From positions 1-46,973 of the forward strand of contig JAWQRO010000238.1 in assembly GCA_033557835.1 (NCBI GenBank): DNA of 46,973 nt, read 5' to 3'. The stretch is from Helochares maculicollis. Lineage: Eukaryota; Arthropoda; Insecta; Coleoptera; Hydrophilidae. A program made the translations under genes and the position numbers. How positions within the stretch are numbered: the stretch's first letter is position 1; every line of letters starts with the position of its first letter. The notes below the pieces were generated by a model. That model saw only the letters and a list, made by a program, of their open reading frames with translations, had not been told where the DNA came from and did not search any database. Of this stretch, positions 13,131-27,000 are shown in pieces.

Positions 13131-16100
13131 ATTTTTCTCCTCTTGTTCACCAACAAATAAACGATTCCCTCTCTTTAAATGTTTGTTGTCAACCGACAGC
13201 TTAAAAATATTTGTATTGGATTTATTTCACTGGAAAACAGTATGTGGACTTATTATACACTGTACGTTATGATGTTACAGGGTTTGTTTGCTGGCGATAA
13301 TATTTTTGTATACATACGAAGTGACAAGTTTTAAGGTTACAAATTATCAACTAATAACTAAAAAGATATTGTTATACCATATTAGATAACTATTTGTACA
13401 TAAGACTGAAATATTTATTTCTACCCAGCCCAGGGAAAATCTGTCATATTGTTTCTCTCAAGGAAAAATAATGCAGATTTTCGTCCAAGCTGTCTCTTAA
13501 AATATATTTTTTTCAAAACTGAGGTTTTATACAAAACGGAAATTTCGCTCCCTAATGTCTAATTAATGAAGGAGCCCTGATTTAAGCACCATAATAAAAG
13601 ATTTAATGCTACTCAAGCCTTAAGAAAAACTGTAATTAATGTTTTATAATTCCGCAAACTCCCCACTCTCGTCTGTTGACCTGCTGATGAAATGTGAGAG
13701 TCACGTAATTACCAGCATGTCATGGTTTTGTTTTTGATATCGCATAGTTATTATTAGAGGTAATTGTACGATAGTCTCAGACACTATTTATTAATAACGG
13801 TCACGTGATTTGCCGTGTCTAGAACTACGTACAAATTAAGTACTTACTTTCTTCTTTCCGCATTACTAAAGTCGTGCCCGCCACTTGATGACCTAGGAAG
13901 CCTCTTCTCGATCAATCGTGTTAATTTTATTGCAGTATTTCATTCTCACCTATTCATGGCTTGACTTGCTAAGAAAAGGAAATTTATTTTATAATCTTGT
14001 TACTTGCCTAGGCAAGACTATGTGCGAGCCTTCTATCGAATAGGCTCCAGTTGTCATAACATTATTTATGTTTACGATTGAAGAAATCTTAGCTAGCTTA
14101 TCATTCGATCTCACGATTTGTCCATTTATTTGATTGTTGAGGTATTGAGTCAATGGTAGGGTTTGCAGACAATTTAATTGGAAACAAATTGCAACACCGC
14201 GATCTACTTACATAAAAAATAATATTGTATGCAAAGTATTGCACGGTTATTAGCAATGAAACGAGAAGCAAGTAACATTTAAAGCACCTACCAATTTGGA
14301 TCGTGACTGGCCTGTTTCGGTCTGCTGTAAGAGTTGTAAGCGACCTTTTATCTGATTGGGGACAAACACGGATTGTTGTATTAAAGTTATGTCATGTTGT
14401 GTGGAACGCTAAGGAGGTAATACGAAGACGGGTTTTTAGTTGAGTTTTTACAGCTTCTCTAGAATTATAATTATTTGAAATAACATTCTTCCAGTCCTCT
14501 TATTTGTGGAAAGTATCAGCAGTGAATTGGCCTTTCCTTTGGATGTTTATTTCTTCTTAGAAGAAATAATATTTTTAAACTACTGTTTCTTCTAATTATC
14601 GAAAGCAATTAAAAATCAATAGGTACTTTCTACAGTTTAGTCATGGTGCATCATTGATAAATTGCTACCTATTACATATGAAGTTAATATTATAGACTGT
14701 GATTGGATTGGTCAAGGATAAAAGGAAAATAGATAAAAGTGAGGTCTCTTTCACTTCGTCCTTAAATGAATAGCCAATATTTGGGCTTTTATGAATTACT
14801 GTTTCTATGGTTTTGCAAAATATCCTTTTCAAAACAAAAGCTTTTTTAATTCATCAGCACACATAATTATTATCACTTGTGAAATAAGTGCTAATAGGAA
14901 ATCAGAAAATATATAGAATTTATTCACAAATACATCATTTCAATTTGTATTGAATAGTTTATTAAAACATTTTAAAACTTGATGTGAACATGAGCAGTCA
15001 TTTTAATATTGATTTATTTCTTTGAGCCTAAATAACCCAAATTAAAAAATAATAAATATGGTAACTGAGACTATTTTTATTCAAAGATTACTTGCTAAAA
15101 CTTATATTATTATTATATTAGTCAATTAAAATATTACACATAATTAACATCTTTAATACGGGTATTATTTCCCAGCTTGTTGTAGAGCTATATTTTACTT
15201 ATTAAAACAAATTCATATTTGAAAACATATTTGAACACTTTCTAGTCTAGCTCTAACTCTCTAAATATCTGTAAAAACTGTCCAATACTAGCATTTTTAC
15301 TTCAAAGCATATGCTGAATGTCATAGGAATAAAGTTTACCGTCCCAGAAAACAGTTATGTTATGTATTTGCTTTTTGTGCTTCAGTTCGTTAAATCTGAT
15401 GGTTGTACTATTATAGCTTAAAACTATTGTTGTAGCAAGGAAGTAGTAAAACATGAGAAACCAAATGATTTACCAAACGGAATAAAATCGTAAAGTGACA
15501 ATAAACTACATTTTTGAAGTTTTAAGTATGCTTATTATTTATAGCATTTCGACATTCCGAGTAAGCGAAGCTGTTCACGTTCTTACTCTGATTCTACATT
15601 TCATGTGCTTTCCATGAATATGTTTTGAAATTCCGTATAAATTGAAGAATTATTTATAGGAAATGACCTGATTTTTCTTGATGAGGTTTTTGTATAAATG
15701 TAATTTTTATGTCATTAAATTTTAGCAGCTATAAAAAATCTTAGATAGTATTATGAGAAAATTGTGTTTTTCTTGCTATAGAAAGCCAATATATCATTCC
15801 GTCAAGCTAATAGGGTGATATACTCTTCCAGTTTAAGTCGCCAACCTTTTCTCGGTTGTTTTAATTCTCAGATAATCTATTTTCCAGTTAGCGATCAAAG
15901 CAATCAACATGCTTGCTGAGCAAAAGTGTAGAGCAGGTGGCCCATTAAGCAAAGAGTCACGTTTCAATATATAAAAAGTATGTTGAAAACACAATTTTAT
16001 TAAAGAGTGTATTTTCCGCACAATATACTTGTTACAAAAAATAAAAGTACATAAACAAGAAATGAAAATAAACAGCTGCATTGTCACTTAAAGCTTGAAA

Positions 16101-17442
16101 AATGTTAAGTTAAATTTTGGCAATTTTTATAAGTTTAAATGTTTAAATATATTGTGATAAAATATTCAGAAAATACCGCAAAAGCAAATATGTTTAAATT
16201 GAATGAATAAATATTCCTGTTAAGTGTAGTCTTCTTGATTTCAATAGTTTTACCAAGAATCAAATATACGAGAAAAATAAATTAAAACAGATATTTCCCG
16301 CATGTAAAATTATTTTTCATTTAAATTTGCATTTGCTTAAAACTGTTTAAAAAGTACCTTTTATTTAAACAATCTTCTATAAATTTATTTTTAACTAAGA
16401 GACTATAGTTAATCTTCTGGCTGTGGATTTCTTGTCAGCTTCAATTCTTTTGTTGGGATTTTCTTATAGTTTATTGTATGTCCCTCGGTCTTGTAATAGA
16501 TTTTGTTTCTTTACAATTAATATATATTATATAATTTTTTATTTAAATCACATTTATGTCTTTTGATTTTTTTTGTTTTGATAATAAAAGCAGATTTTTC
16601 ATTTTTTAAGTAATATTTGTTATTATTTTTCTGAACACGTTTTGGAGAAGTTTCTCATGTAAGTTTATAAGCGAATTGGCAGTTTAGTGTTTTCATGGCT
16701 TAAGATCAATTTCATTATTATTTGATGGAAGGTTTAATTTTTATACCCAACAGTATTAAATATTTCGTAGAATCTTATTTATGTGTACTCAGTCATCCAA
16801 TTTGAGTCGACATTATGGTAAGCAAAATGCTATATTTTTACAATTTATAATACTTGCAATAATTTTGTCTTGTCCTCATTTCATTGATGTCTTTGAATGT
16901 GTTATTATATATTTTTTGTTTTAGTTTTATGCATAATTCAAGTAAATGTTCTAAACTTTGCACTAGTTTGGATAACTAATAGTGGGTAATGTCATGAGAA
17001 CTATTAATTATATGTACATACCGCAATTGTTCATTTAACACACATTGGTGTTGCTACTTAGGTTTATTGGCTTCGTTCATGATTCGTTCTTGCAAATTTT
17101 TTTCATAACTCATTTATGTATAATCGTTCCTATAACTATTAAATAATAATTATTAGATATAAACTAGAGCAATGAAAGATAGCATCCGTCCCTAATAAAT
17201 TAACTAATTAAAATGTATTACATAGTTTTGTGGGGGACGATTTCCCAGCAATTCTAAGAGCTTAAGAAAATCCGTCCATGCTACAATCTGTCTTAAGGTC
17301 AGAAAACACTTTCAGTTTTTTAATTTGGCAGTAATTAGATCATTTGAAACCAGCTGAATATAAAATATTCGTTGGCATCATTACGGCAAACTCATTTTCA
17401 TTTATTTTAAAATTAATGCAAAAATTACAATATAGAAACAGT
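13131..17442. other. Intergenic upstream of the cuticular protein gene
   Basis: AT-rich, especially 14500-17400. A palindromic E-box TCACGTGA sits at 13801-13808. No gene, tRNA or clear transposon was recognised. Confidence 0.55.
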
Positions 17443-17545
17443 AAAAAAAATCTGGTAGCCGAGCTGGACTCAACCTAGATTTTCGACGGACCAACTGTCG
17501 TATGCTAGAATTCTAAATAAATAACCTAGCTCTTGCGCCGGCCAC
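17443..17545 (-). repeat. Degenerate tRNA-like sequence, probably a SINE head or tRNA pseudogene
   Basis: Read on the minus strand from 17545, it begins GTGGCCGGCGCAAGAGCTAG, which resembles a pol III box A in tRNA-derived SINEs. A short stem CGAC..GTCG follows, with a 7-nt loop containing TTGG (an anticodon-like U33-UGG arrangement). Then comes GGTTGAGTCC at 17475-17466, one base short of the box B consensus GGTTCGANTCC, followed by GGCTACCA and a run of eight T (17450-17443), a possible pol III terminator. The D-loop region is enlarged and the T-stem is poorly paired, so it is not a working tRNA gene. No second copy was noticed in the window, so SINE membership is inferred. Confidence 0.45.
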
Positions 17546-17669
17546 AATGTTATCGACAATACACTGACCCTATGTTGCACAACACCTTTCTCTCGGACAA
17601 CGGCAACGGGCCAATATGAAAGTTCTTGAGTCCCATACCGCCTCTGCTAGAGTAGGGCAAATCGAACGT

Positions 17670-17705
17670 TATAAATACACCTACAACACTCAAAGCGGTG
17701 GATAC
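17670..17705 (+). promoter_or_regulatory. TATA box and probable transcription start of the cuticular protein gene
   Basis: TATAAATA at 17670-17677, preceded by a GC-richer stretch containing GGGCCAATATG (17607-17617). Transcription would be expected to start about 25-32 bp downstream, near 17697-17705, leaving an A-rich leader of about 60 bp before the ATG at 17764. The start site is inferred from spacing; no perfect arthropod initiator is seen. Confidence 0.6.
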
Positions 17706-17763
17706 AAATTCAAAACCAAACAATAAACAACCTTAGTGATTTTATTTAGTAAATAGCTTAGCC

Positions 17764-18084
17764 ATGAAACAGACTACTTCTTTAGTGGTGGTGTGCTTGT
17801 TGTGTTTGAGTGCGGTCAGCACCTTCGCTTACCCCGTCCGGGAGCAAGTTTACCCTCAGTATTTGGCCCAACAGCCGGTCCAATACCAAACGACGGTTCA
17901 GCAGCCCTATTTGCAGCAATTACAGTCTCAACCTCAGTACATCACGGCAAACGTAGCTCAAGAATCCACCCCGATTTTCGAAGGGCAGCAGAGGAGCCAA
18001 GCGCAGCAGCAATATGTTGCTCAGCCTCAGCCTCCGACGCAGAGGGTAGCGCAATTGCTGCTGCCTACGAACGTCGACAGACAG
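17764..18084 (+). CDS. Cuticular protein exon 1 (residues 1-107)
   Basis: Encodes the signal peptide and a Gln/Tyr/Pro-rich segment with repeated QQPxQYQ-like and QPQY motifs. The donor is ACAG|GTACAG at 18084/18085. The frame stays open for ten more codons to a TAG at 18115-18117, so an unspliced transcript would still encode a 117-residue secreted protein. In many insect cuticular protein genes an intron interrupts the signal peptide; here the whole signal peptide is in one exon. Confidence 0.88.
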
Positions 18085-21000
18085 GTACAGATTAATGGCC
18101 CCCGGAGCCGTTTTTAGTCCTTTTTACTAAATAATAGATTTTCCTGGGAAAATTCCACACGCGTTTTTGGCACTAAATCCTTCTCATATATACAAACGGG
18201 CTTCTCTCAACTGAATAACAACTCGAGAGAACAATTTATCTGGACTAATAATGCTGCTGTTTTGTCCGTTAATTACCGGACTGTCTGTTTAAGAGATATT
18301 TTTCCTATAAGTCTGGATTTTCTTTCTTTCCAGTTATGTATTCATTGGGAACTGCAGCTATAATTTGTTATTGTGGAAATTAGCACAGCAATGTTGGGTT
18401 GGTACGAATTTTGGTTGAACAAAATTTTGATTTTCGCTTACGTTTGAGTGTTCTTTTAGACGTAATGTAAATTGAAATACGTCGATTATGGACTGAACCT
18501 ATGCAAATTTTCGATCAATTATCACTACGTCCAACAATTATTTGTTTTAAAAGATTCTTTAGCACATGTTCACATGTTGAAAGTTATGCTGAAAATTTAT
18601 TTTACTATCGATTCTAAGTGAAAGACATATAAAGTATATATTAAGTGCGCTTATTATTGCTGGAAAATTGAATAAACTGTTAGAATTCAGAGAATTTTGT
18701 GTTGTGAGTAAGGTTTTTATGTGCTATAAAGCAATCGTAGTTGGAGAAGTCTACGGCAGAACCGATAAAATTGGGAAAATAAAATCAGATATGACTTGGT
18801 ACAAAATTACTTCAGATTTTCATTAAGTGATAATAAATTATGTCCAGTCATGAGCAGAATTTTTTTTATCTATAACGCAAATTTGTAACAAATTTAAGCT
18901 AGTAAAATGGATGTTGCATGATCTAACGCGGAAGTTTACTCAGAAAGCTCATAATTATAGATTTCACCATTCAAAATTAATTATTTTCTCAAATTTAAAG
19001 CAATATATTTCCATATAGTTGATATTGCGACTAAATTCACTGTTATATTGCGAAGCATTCTAAAAAGGCATTAATATACACTCAAATCTTGTATTTATCT
19101 ATATGTATATTAAATAATACGCTTAGTAGAGCCAAATACATATATATATTTCAAATGCAAATAAACTGTTGTGTTTGATGTCTGATTTAAATTTCCAACA
19201 TTACACAAATCAAATCCTAATATTCTCTGGAATATTGCTCGCGATTTAGCGGCCGAGCAAAGCGGAGCGATGCGATATGCTATTCTACGTTTGTAGCTGT
19301 AGCATTAAAAGCAGCCGAACCAGCGCTACTGCCATTATTCTCCGAGCTTGAAATTTCAGCATATTGTGTACATTATATATAAACGTATGAACATGTAGGT
19401 TGTTCGTATATGCAGATACATACATAAATATACTTACTGTTTGTTCTAATATCTAGAGGATGCCGACGCTGCCGCCGCCGACGCGACGGCGTGCTTAGTT
19501 CATAACGGATTTTGGTTGCAGTCATTTAAAATTCTTTTACGAGCTTTACTAGATGTTGTGTTTTATGAGTTGTGCCGAGAATGTTACGGAATAAATGCAA
19601 ATTAATTTTTGTTGCTTTGATATAAATCAAATAAAATTTGAAACTATGTAAACTTCATAAAACGATATGTTTATTAACTCCATGCTGCATCAAAACCGCC
19701 CCGGAACAGTTTATTTATTAAAAATCCAATTTTTAGCTCTATTTAAACATAAAATATATGAAAAGTATGGCAAAAAATGCACAGTTTCGTAATTGTTGAT
19801 TTTATACAAGTAATGATGATATTTGCTTATTAGATTCAAAAGGTAGCCCAACAAGCAGCGGGCCCCTACTACGTCCAGCAAGTGCAAGCAGCTCAGCAAA
19901 GGGCCCAAGCGGACGAGGCAGCCGCAGCAGCCCAAAGAAGGGCGCAAACCCAAGCGATAAGAGCCCAGCAGCAGTTTCAAGCCGCTCAAGGTCCCCAACC
20001 ACAATATTTGCGTGAAGTGCCACAAGCGTACAACGTAAAGCCTGTGCCAAGACCCCAACCTTTGAGGGTGTCATCAGCACAGCCTTCTCTCAAACAGCAG
20101 GAACAAGAACAGGAACCGGAGGAATTTGATGTGAGTAGGCCCCCTTAACACTCTTTAAATATCCTCAGTTCAACATTTCCTCCAAGATATCCTGTATACA
20201 TGTACTCAAATATGCAGACACAGATACTCTGAATTCAGACGCAACAATCATAGTTGTTCCATTTCGAAATCTATGAGTCTGTGGCTTGAATATCCTGGTT
20301 GTTTGCCACCTTTAAAAACACACCTCTAATTAAATACAATAATCCGCTCAAAATTAATTGACAACGCCACATCATCCATACGACATAACTCTTCATAATT
20401 TCATCCATTTGCCAGATGTAGAGCCAGGAACACACTTTAAATTGACCTGTCGTTTCGCAGCCGGGGTATGATTAGGTCTGTGTGAAATATCGTTTTTATA
20501 TGAATGAAATGTATAGCTAATATAGTTGTTTATTTATAAACATTTATGCAGAAAATATACATACGATTAAAGGTAATATCCAGCGGTAGTATTGATTATT
20601 ATTTGCATCTATATTCAAATGCGGTTTATGCATAAACATTAATGCATATATTAAGCCTAAAAAGAGCATACTTTTACTATTGCTACTATACGTGCGAAAA
20701 CGAAAGTTTAGCAATCAATGAGAGCGCTTTTTCAATGTCGAAATACAAATGGTTCTTAACTGTTTTTTACCCTTTCCCGTATAACAATTTGCTGTAGCAA
20801 ATTTTTAAAAATTCTACAGACATAATTCTTAAGAAAATTAGTACATAAAAAGAAATTATCATTGTACGTGAAAACAAACACAAGAAAACATTTTGCTTGC
20901 TAATTCACTTAAAAAATATCTTTTAAGCTTGATCATAATAGAGTTAATAACGCTCAATAGAAAATTAATAAGAGATTGCGACAATGTCTCAGTCACAAAT

Positions 21001-24000
21001 ATGTCTTTGCGAATCATTAATCAATTGATGTATCTATTTAGGAAAGACGTACTGTTTGTTACTTTCTCCAGCAATAATTGTAGTCTTGAGAAATGACAGT
21101 AATGAAAAATATTGCGCAACTCGTTTTGTGGTCCAATTACATAATCTTAAATGTCTTTTGAAAAATTTCTTCATGTAAAATGTATATATTTGAAAAAAAT
21201 ACCAAACGGAATTAATATGAAAAGTCTATCAGCTAAAATAGCTTAAATTTGCTTACCATCAAAAAGAAACTGTATAGGAATTTATTGATGTGAGCTTTTA
21301 TGCATGATAGCTGAAGAAATTACTGCAATGCCATCATTACTGTTATAACACGGCAATTTTCATATCAAAATCTGTAACCACTAATTCAGAGCTTAGCTTG
21401 TTAGTTCGTCTTGAAATATATGATTACAAAGTAATGCTAGGTAAATTTTAAAATTGTTCTTAGCTATTGCGGTAAACAGAAAGCTGAGACATAAATTGAA
21501 TTCCAATCAACTGGTTTAACATTAAATAGTTTAAAAATTGCAAAGCATTAACCTTAGGCATTTAATTTGCTCAATCTAACACGAAGAAACTATATATAGT
21601 TTAGAGTATAAAAATTGCAATATTAATAGGGATATGTGACCGATCCAAGAAACATTACTATTAGTCACTGACTGTAGACTAAATGTTGCTTAGAAGAATC
21701 TACCATTTGTTTTAAAACATTGTAAGACATTCTGCAAAAGCGTTCCTCTTCAACATTTCATTAAACTCAAAATCTAAAAGAAGAAACTCAATTCCAATCA
21801 ACTGCTCCGACATCAAATAAATAAACGATAGCAACGCATTAACTTTAACAGCTATCCAATTATTATCAAAGAACTTTCTTTTTTAATTAAAAGTGGCCGT
21901 GTTAATTGCACCAAACTAGAGGCAGCGCTTATTTGTCCGCAACACGGCACACAACCACTAACTACCTCGAAATCAATAAATTTTCGATAATTTCGCTGCT
22001 ACGGCCGGAATTTCTACCGCATTCCATGCAACAGACGAGATAAAATGTAAAATAGATCAAACAAACTGCTGGTGGACTTGCAGCGAACAAAAGTCCCTTT
22101 CATAGCTTTCCTTCATTATACTACAAAATATGCCGCGATTACGCACCATAAGTAAACTCGATGTGAGGGCTGCCTTTGCTGGTTATTTCTCCATAAAACA
22201 GTGAAAGTGTAGCAATCCCAGCCACTTCCTGCTTCCTTTCACAACAAAATCGATCCTTTTAATCCTAGCAGGCATAAAAAGTGCTAGAAAATGATGCTGG
22301 TATTTTTCATCGGTAAACTCTAGATAATGAGGCGACTTCAGTTGTGTGTGCACGTTGCTGGTGATCTACTTTCGCTTTCATTCACCAGAATGTTAACGTG
22401 TTATGTAGACAATTTCGTAAGAGACCTTCACTGAAATAGCGGAGTAAGAGTTTTATTTTCCGCTCTGCTATTAATGAAGCGGATATAAAAGCTGTTTACA
22501 GCACAAAAGTGCATTGTGGTGAACGCTATTGGTGCCCTTGGCTTTTGCTGCAACAGTATCGGTCAATTCTTTTGCTTGGGCAATTCATGTTTGAGATTAA
22601 GCAAGAGAATTTAATTTGTCTAGCCATGCTTTTTATCTGTTTTGTCCATATAAAGTAACATTAATTTGATAAAATTGAGGCTGCCACTTAGACTGGCTTG
22701 ACTCACAAATGTCTGAATCTTCATTGTGGGTGAAGCTGTCTTCAGTTTGAAGATTCTGATCACTTTTCAAAGAGAAGTTCAATTAAAAGCAGATTTAGAT
22801 ATTTTAAAAGTATTGAGAGAATTTTGTAAATTTAGCGTTAGCTTAAAATCTTGGTCATAAAACGATTACTTTTGGACCTTGATATATCAAAAATTTACAT
22901 TTCCTTGTGTACGTAAAATCGCAATGATGTTTGGCTACACTGTGATTACGTAAACGTACGGTTTATACTTGAAACGTAGTGAGAACATTCCAATTTTGAT
23001 ACATACGAGACGATTCTCCTTAAATGGCAGCTAAGGATGGACTGCAACAATTGATCTTTTGTATTGCATTTGTATATGTAAGTTATAGCCCTACATAAAA
23101 GTATCAATGTGATACTTTAGAAGTTGCAAAACTACAGGCTATAAATAAAAACCTAACTGGGAAAAATTAGAAAATGTTAAAAAAAACCAAGCACAAAAAC
23201 GTATTGTAAAAACAACCATTAAGCGAAAACAACTTTCAAAGCAACACGCAACCATAAAAATTATCCTGATGCAAAATTAGGTTTGAGAAAAAGGAATAAT
23301 CACTTACTATCCTCCGGGACTAGAAAGACGAAACAATAAAACAACATGAAATGGAAAAACCAGGACGATTTTAGTGTCTACAACGAGGAGCAAGAATAAA
23401 GAATATAAAGTCAGGTTGATGAGCATAATTTTACATGCTTACCAAGCAGGATGAAAGGCCCAACAACGCTTCATTTTGTGCGTATTGTGGGATGCTCAGT
23501 TTGCGTGTTTTCCTCTTATCCTCCGTCCTTCTCCCTTCTGTCAAGCTTTCAGCTTCGCCTCTGCTGCAGTGTTTTGCCCTGCTCTGCTCCACTCTGGAAA
23601 ATAGACCGTGATGATGGTAAAAGTTCCACTTTAAATTATTAGGGAGTGAATTTTGAAAAATGCTGACTGTCGCTTTCTTTATTTCGTTTGGAAACATCCC
23701 CTCTTTTCTAGACAAAAACCTCGTTTTTTGCACTCTGCATTTTCTATTGCTCTGTTGGGGCGTTTTCTAATATCACATTAAGGCATTTTCCGTTGCACCT
23801 AAGATGCATATTTTTCTTAACCTGCAAACTACTTACGTATTGTTCTAGATTCAGAGAATGGTTCCATTCTTTGTGCCGCCGATTCTTTTTTGCCTCTGCA
23901 ACTTCTTAATACTTGCACGACCAAGTTGAAGAGAAAATTTTAAAAATGTTGATAAGCAGTAACAGCAAATAAAAGTAATCGATGCCATCCCGCTCACAGC

Positions 24001-27000
24001 ACACAACTTTACTAGCTTTTCAAATGCAAATTTAATTTCAGTGTTGCTCTTTGCCGCGCACACATATGTGATGACTTTAAGCTGAAAGTGCACGTCAAAA
24101 GAGGTTTTATTTCTTTTTCGCGAAATTAAGCGCTACTGTTAGTTTGAATGGCAGAACTGGAGCGGCGGTTTTTTAAACATCCTCTCTAGGTACACCGACT
24201 TTCTTCTCGTATAGCTGTGTGGAAAAAGGTCCAACTAGAAATTTTGAAGAGGGGGCTAGCACTTTAGACCAAAGTCTAGTGCTTTGAAAATAGCTGTGCT
24301 AGACTACTTCCAGCATTACCAAGAAACAATTGCTTGAGTGGGATAACAAAATATTTCCTTACGCAAAATAATACTAAAAAGAGCTTTTTAAAAGTTTGCA
24401 GCATGGGGATAAAAGAGGCGATATTTCGCGCCACTTGCTCGATTTGGTGTCGGCAGGGTCGAATTGGGGTGTGTAGCGGGCGGGCTGAAAGGCTAAGGGA
24501 ATGAGGGCTGATAAAAGTTAAAATTGAATTAAAAGAAAAACACCAAAAGTTGAAAGCTCCGGCGTAATTTTTTAATGGATGTCTACAACTCAACTCCACT
24601 CAACTTTAACGGTCAATTTTCTCTTAAAATGATGTATTACGCTAAAAAGTTTCAAAAGAAATTATTTACGCTTAAATCTTCTAATTTAAGTTTCCTTCCT
24701 CGTTTCCCTGATTCTTCTATCCATCTAAGCCCAACATATCCGAAAAGCTTTTAAGGAATTTATTTAATTTTTTATGTATTAAATTCCAGCCTAATGTGTC
24801 ATACCAATTCGGGTTTGACGTCAAAGACGATCTGTTCACAAATTACCAGAACCGGAAAGAGCAGCGAGAAGGAGGCAAAATTACAGGAAGCTACTCGGTT
24901 GTGGACTCAGATGGCTTCATTAGGACTGTAACATACACCGCCGATCCCAAGGAGGGCTTCAAAGCTGAGGTAATTATAGGCGCTAATATTTCAAGTTAAT
25001 TTCAGAGGTAAAACCTCTTGACTAAGCTCCACCATTTTTCTTACCCCTTACATAAATTAGCGTAGAAATTTATTATGAATTTATTAAAGTTCATGGGGCG
25101 GTCATCAACCGATATTTTTAAAATTTAGTTGAACCACAACTGCGTTAATCCTTAAAACGTATTTTGGTGGTTGTTGATTTTTATGTATATAAATGTGTCT
25201 GAGCAAGACTCGTAAACAATTCTTACTGAGCAATTCGTTATTAGAGCGTTTCACACAAATTCATCGGCTACTAACTAATTTCACGGGTAATTTTGAAAAC
25301 TAGCATATATTGTAATACAAAAGTACTAGCAAAATTAAAAATTCAAACAACGCAGCAATACAGAAATTAAAATGAAATTCTATTTTATAGTTTAATTTAA
25401 GTTTAAAACTAACCATTTTAATTTTTTGTTTAATTCATTTATTCGGAAGGAGCTTTAAATTGCAATTTAAAGTATTATTGTAAGAAATGAACAATATCTC
25501 GAATACAAAAAATTTAAAATATTAAAGTAGTCACTAATGAGTCACACTTGCTACATAAAAAATTATGAAAATTATGGACCTTTAGTAGGAAGAAAGCTAG
25601 TTTTGCCTAGAAACCTAATACTTAATCTAAAGACAAATAGATAAAAATGGTAATTGTCAAATCCTGAGAATCCAGTATTTACTTTACAAGAAAAAATTAA
25701 ATGACACTTTAAAAAAAGTCTCAAAAATGGACATCATCTTGAGAGTTTAGAAAGAAAATAAACACTCAAAGGATCGGAGATGATCCTACAATGAATATAA
25801 AAGTAAAAACTAGTACGTAATACGTAATATAAACCATCATTGATAAACGTCAAAAGAGTTAGTAGCTACATACTTCCATATTTACTTCAGGAGCTGATAT
25901 ACTCTCAAGTAGAAGGCTTGAAAGTCGAGATCCCGAGATTTTGTTAATGCTGAACATACCTTCGTGTTATCGTTTTCCAGATTTTCATTTACTGTATCTT
26001 ATCTTATCTTGATCAAGTTTTGACATGTCTTCTTAACTATTCAATTTATTTCTATTTATTTATTCTCTAGGCCCTAGCTCTATAGTGGCTTCAATTTGCA
26101 AGATAATATATATATACGTTGTTTTCTATTCTGATTTGACATGATTGCTTTAAATTTATCGCAGAAATCTTATATATTTGTTCAATAAGTTATGGTATGT
26201 CCATCCAATGTACTCCAACAATTAGTTTGGTTTAGTTTTTCCTATTTATTTCAGACTTGAAGTTTGAATCCGTTAGTGTGTAATAACTTTTATAGTAATT
26301 GGTAAATATGATGGTTTGTAAATCTGTCTATTTGCTTAATTGATAGCATATAAGGCTTATTTACTTTTGCGTGTTATCTGAAATACGAAACCAAACATGA
26401 ACTCTAATTCTGGAGTAGCATAGGAATTTAATATTGTTGACCTCTAAATGACCAACTTTTGCTGAGTACTTATTTTTTTAGTATGTATATAGAAATCGAT
26501 ACTAAAAACTTTTAAATTTGTTTAAACATTTAAACCTTGATGAAGAATAATAAAACTACATTTTAAATGATCCTAAGAGAAGTGAATTCTTTAATAATTT
26601 TGGCCTCTATTAATGAAGAAAATTACCAGTGCAAGAAGATACTGCAACTAAAAACCTTTTCAATAATAAATATATTCCTGCAAAATCGATTTGCTTAACT
26701 ATCAACTATTGTTGTGAGAAGCACTATTTGATGAAAACGATTTATAGACCAAAAATGTTCAAAGCCAACGGCATTCGTGGAGTAGAAAAGTAATTCTTGT
26801 GTTTTAATGGACGTTTTATTTGAAAACAAAGATTTTTAATACTAAAACTCTTTTCCGTCGAACTCAATTTTAAATCGGCGCTTCTTTACCAGCTAAGTAA
26901 AAATACCTGCAACAAAAAACTTTTCTAGTGCAAATTTGAAAAGTTCACAAATTAAATTTATTTTGTCGTTGCTTGGAAAAAAGAAACTTCGCAAAACTAT

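Noticed and set aside
23431..23733. Overlapping frames on both strands inside intron 2
   Set aside because: Neither has splice sites in phase with the cuticular gene nor any domain.
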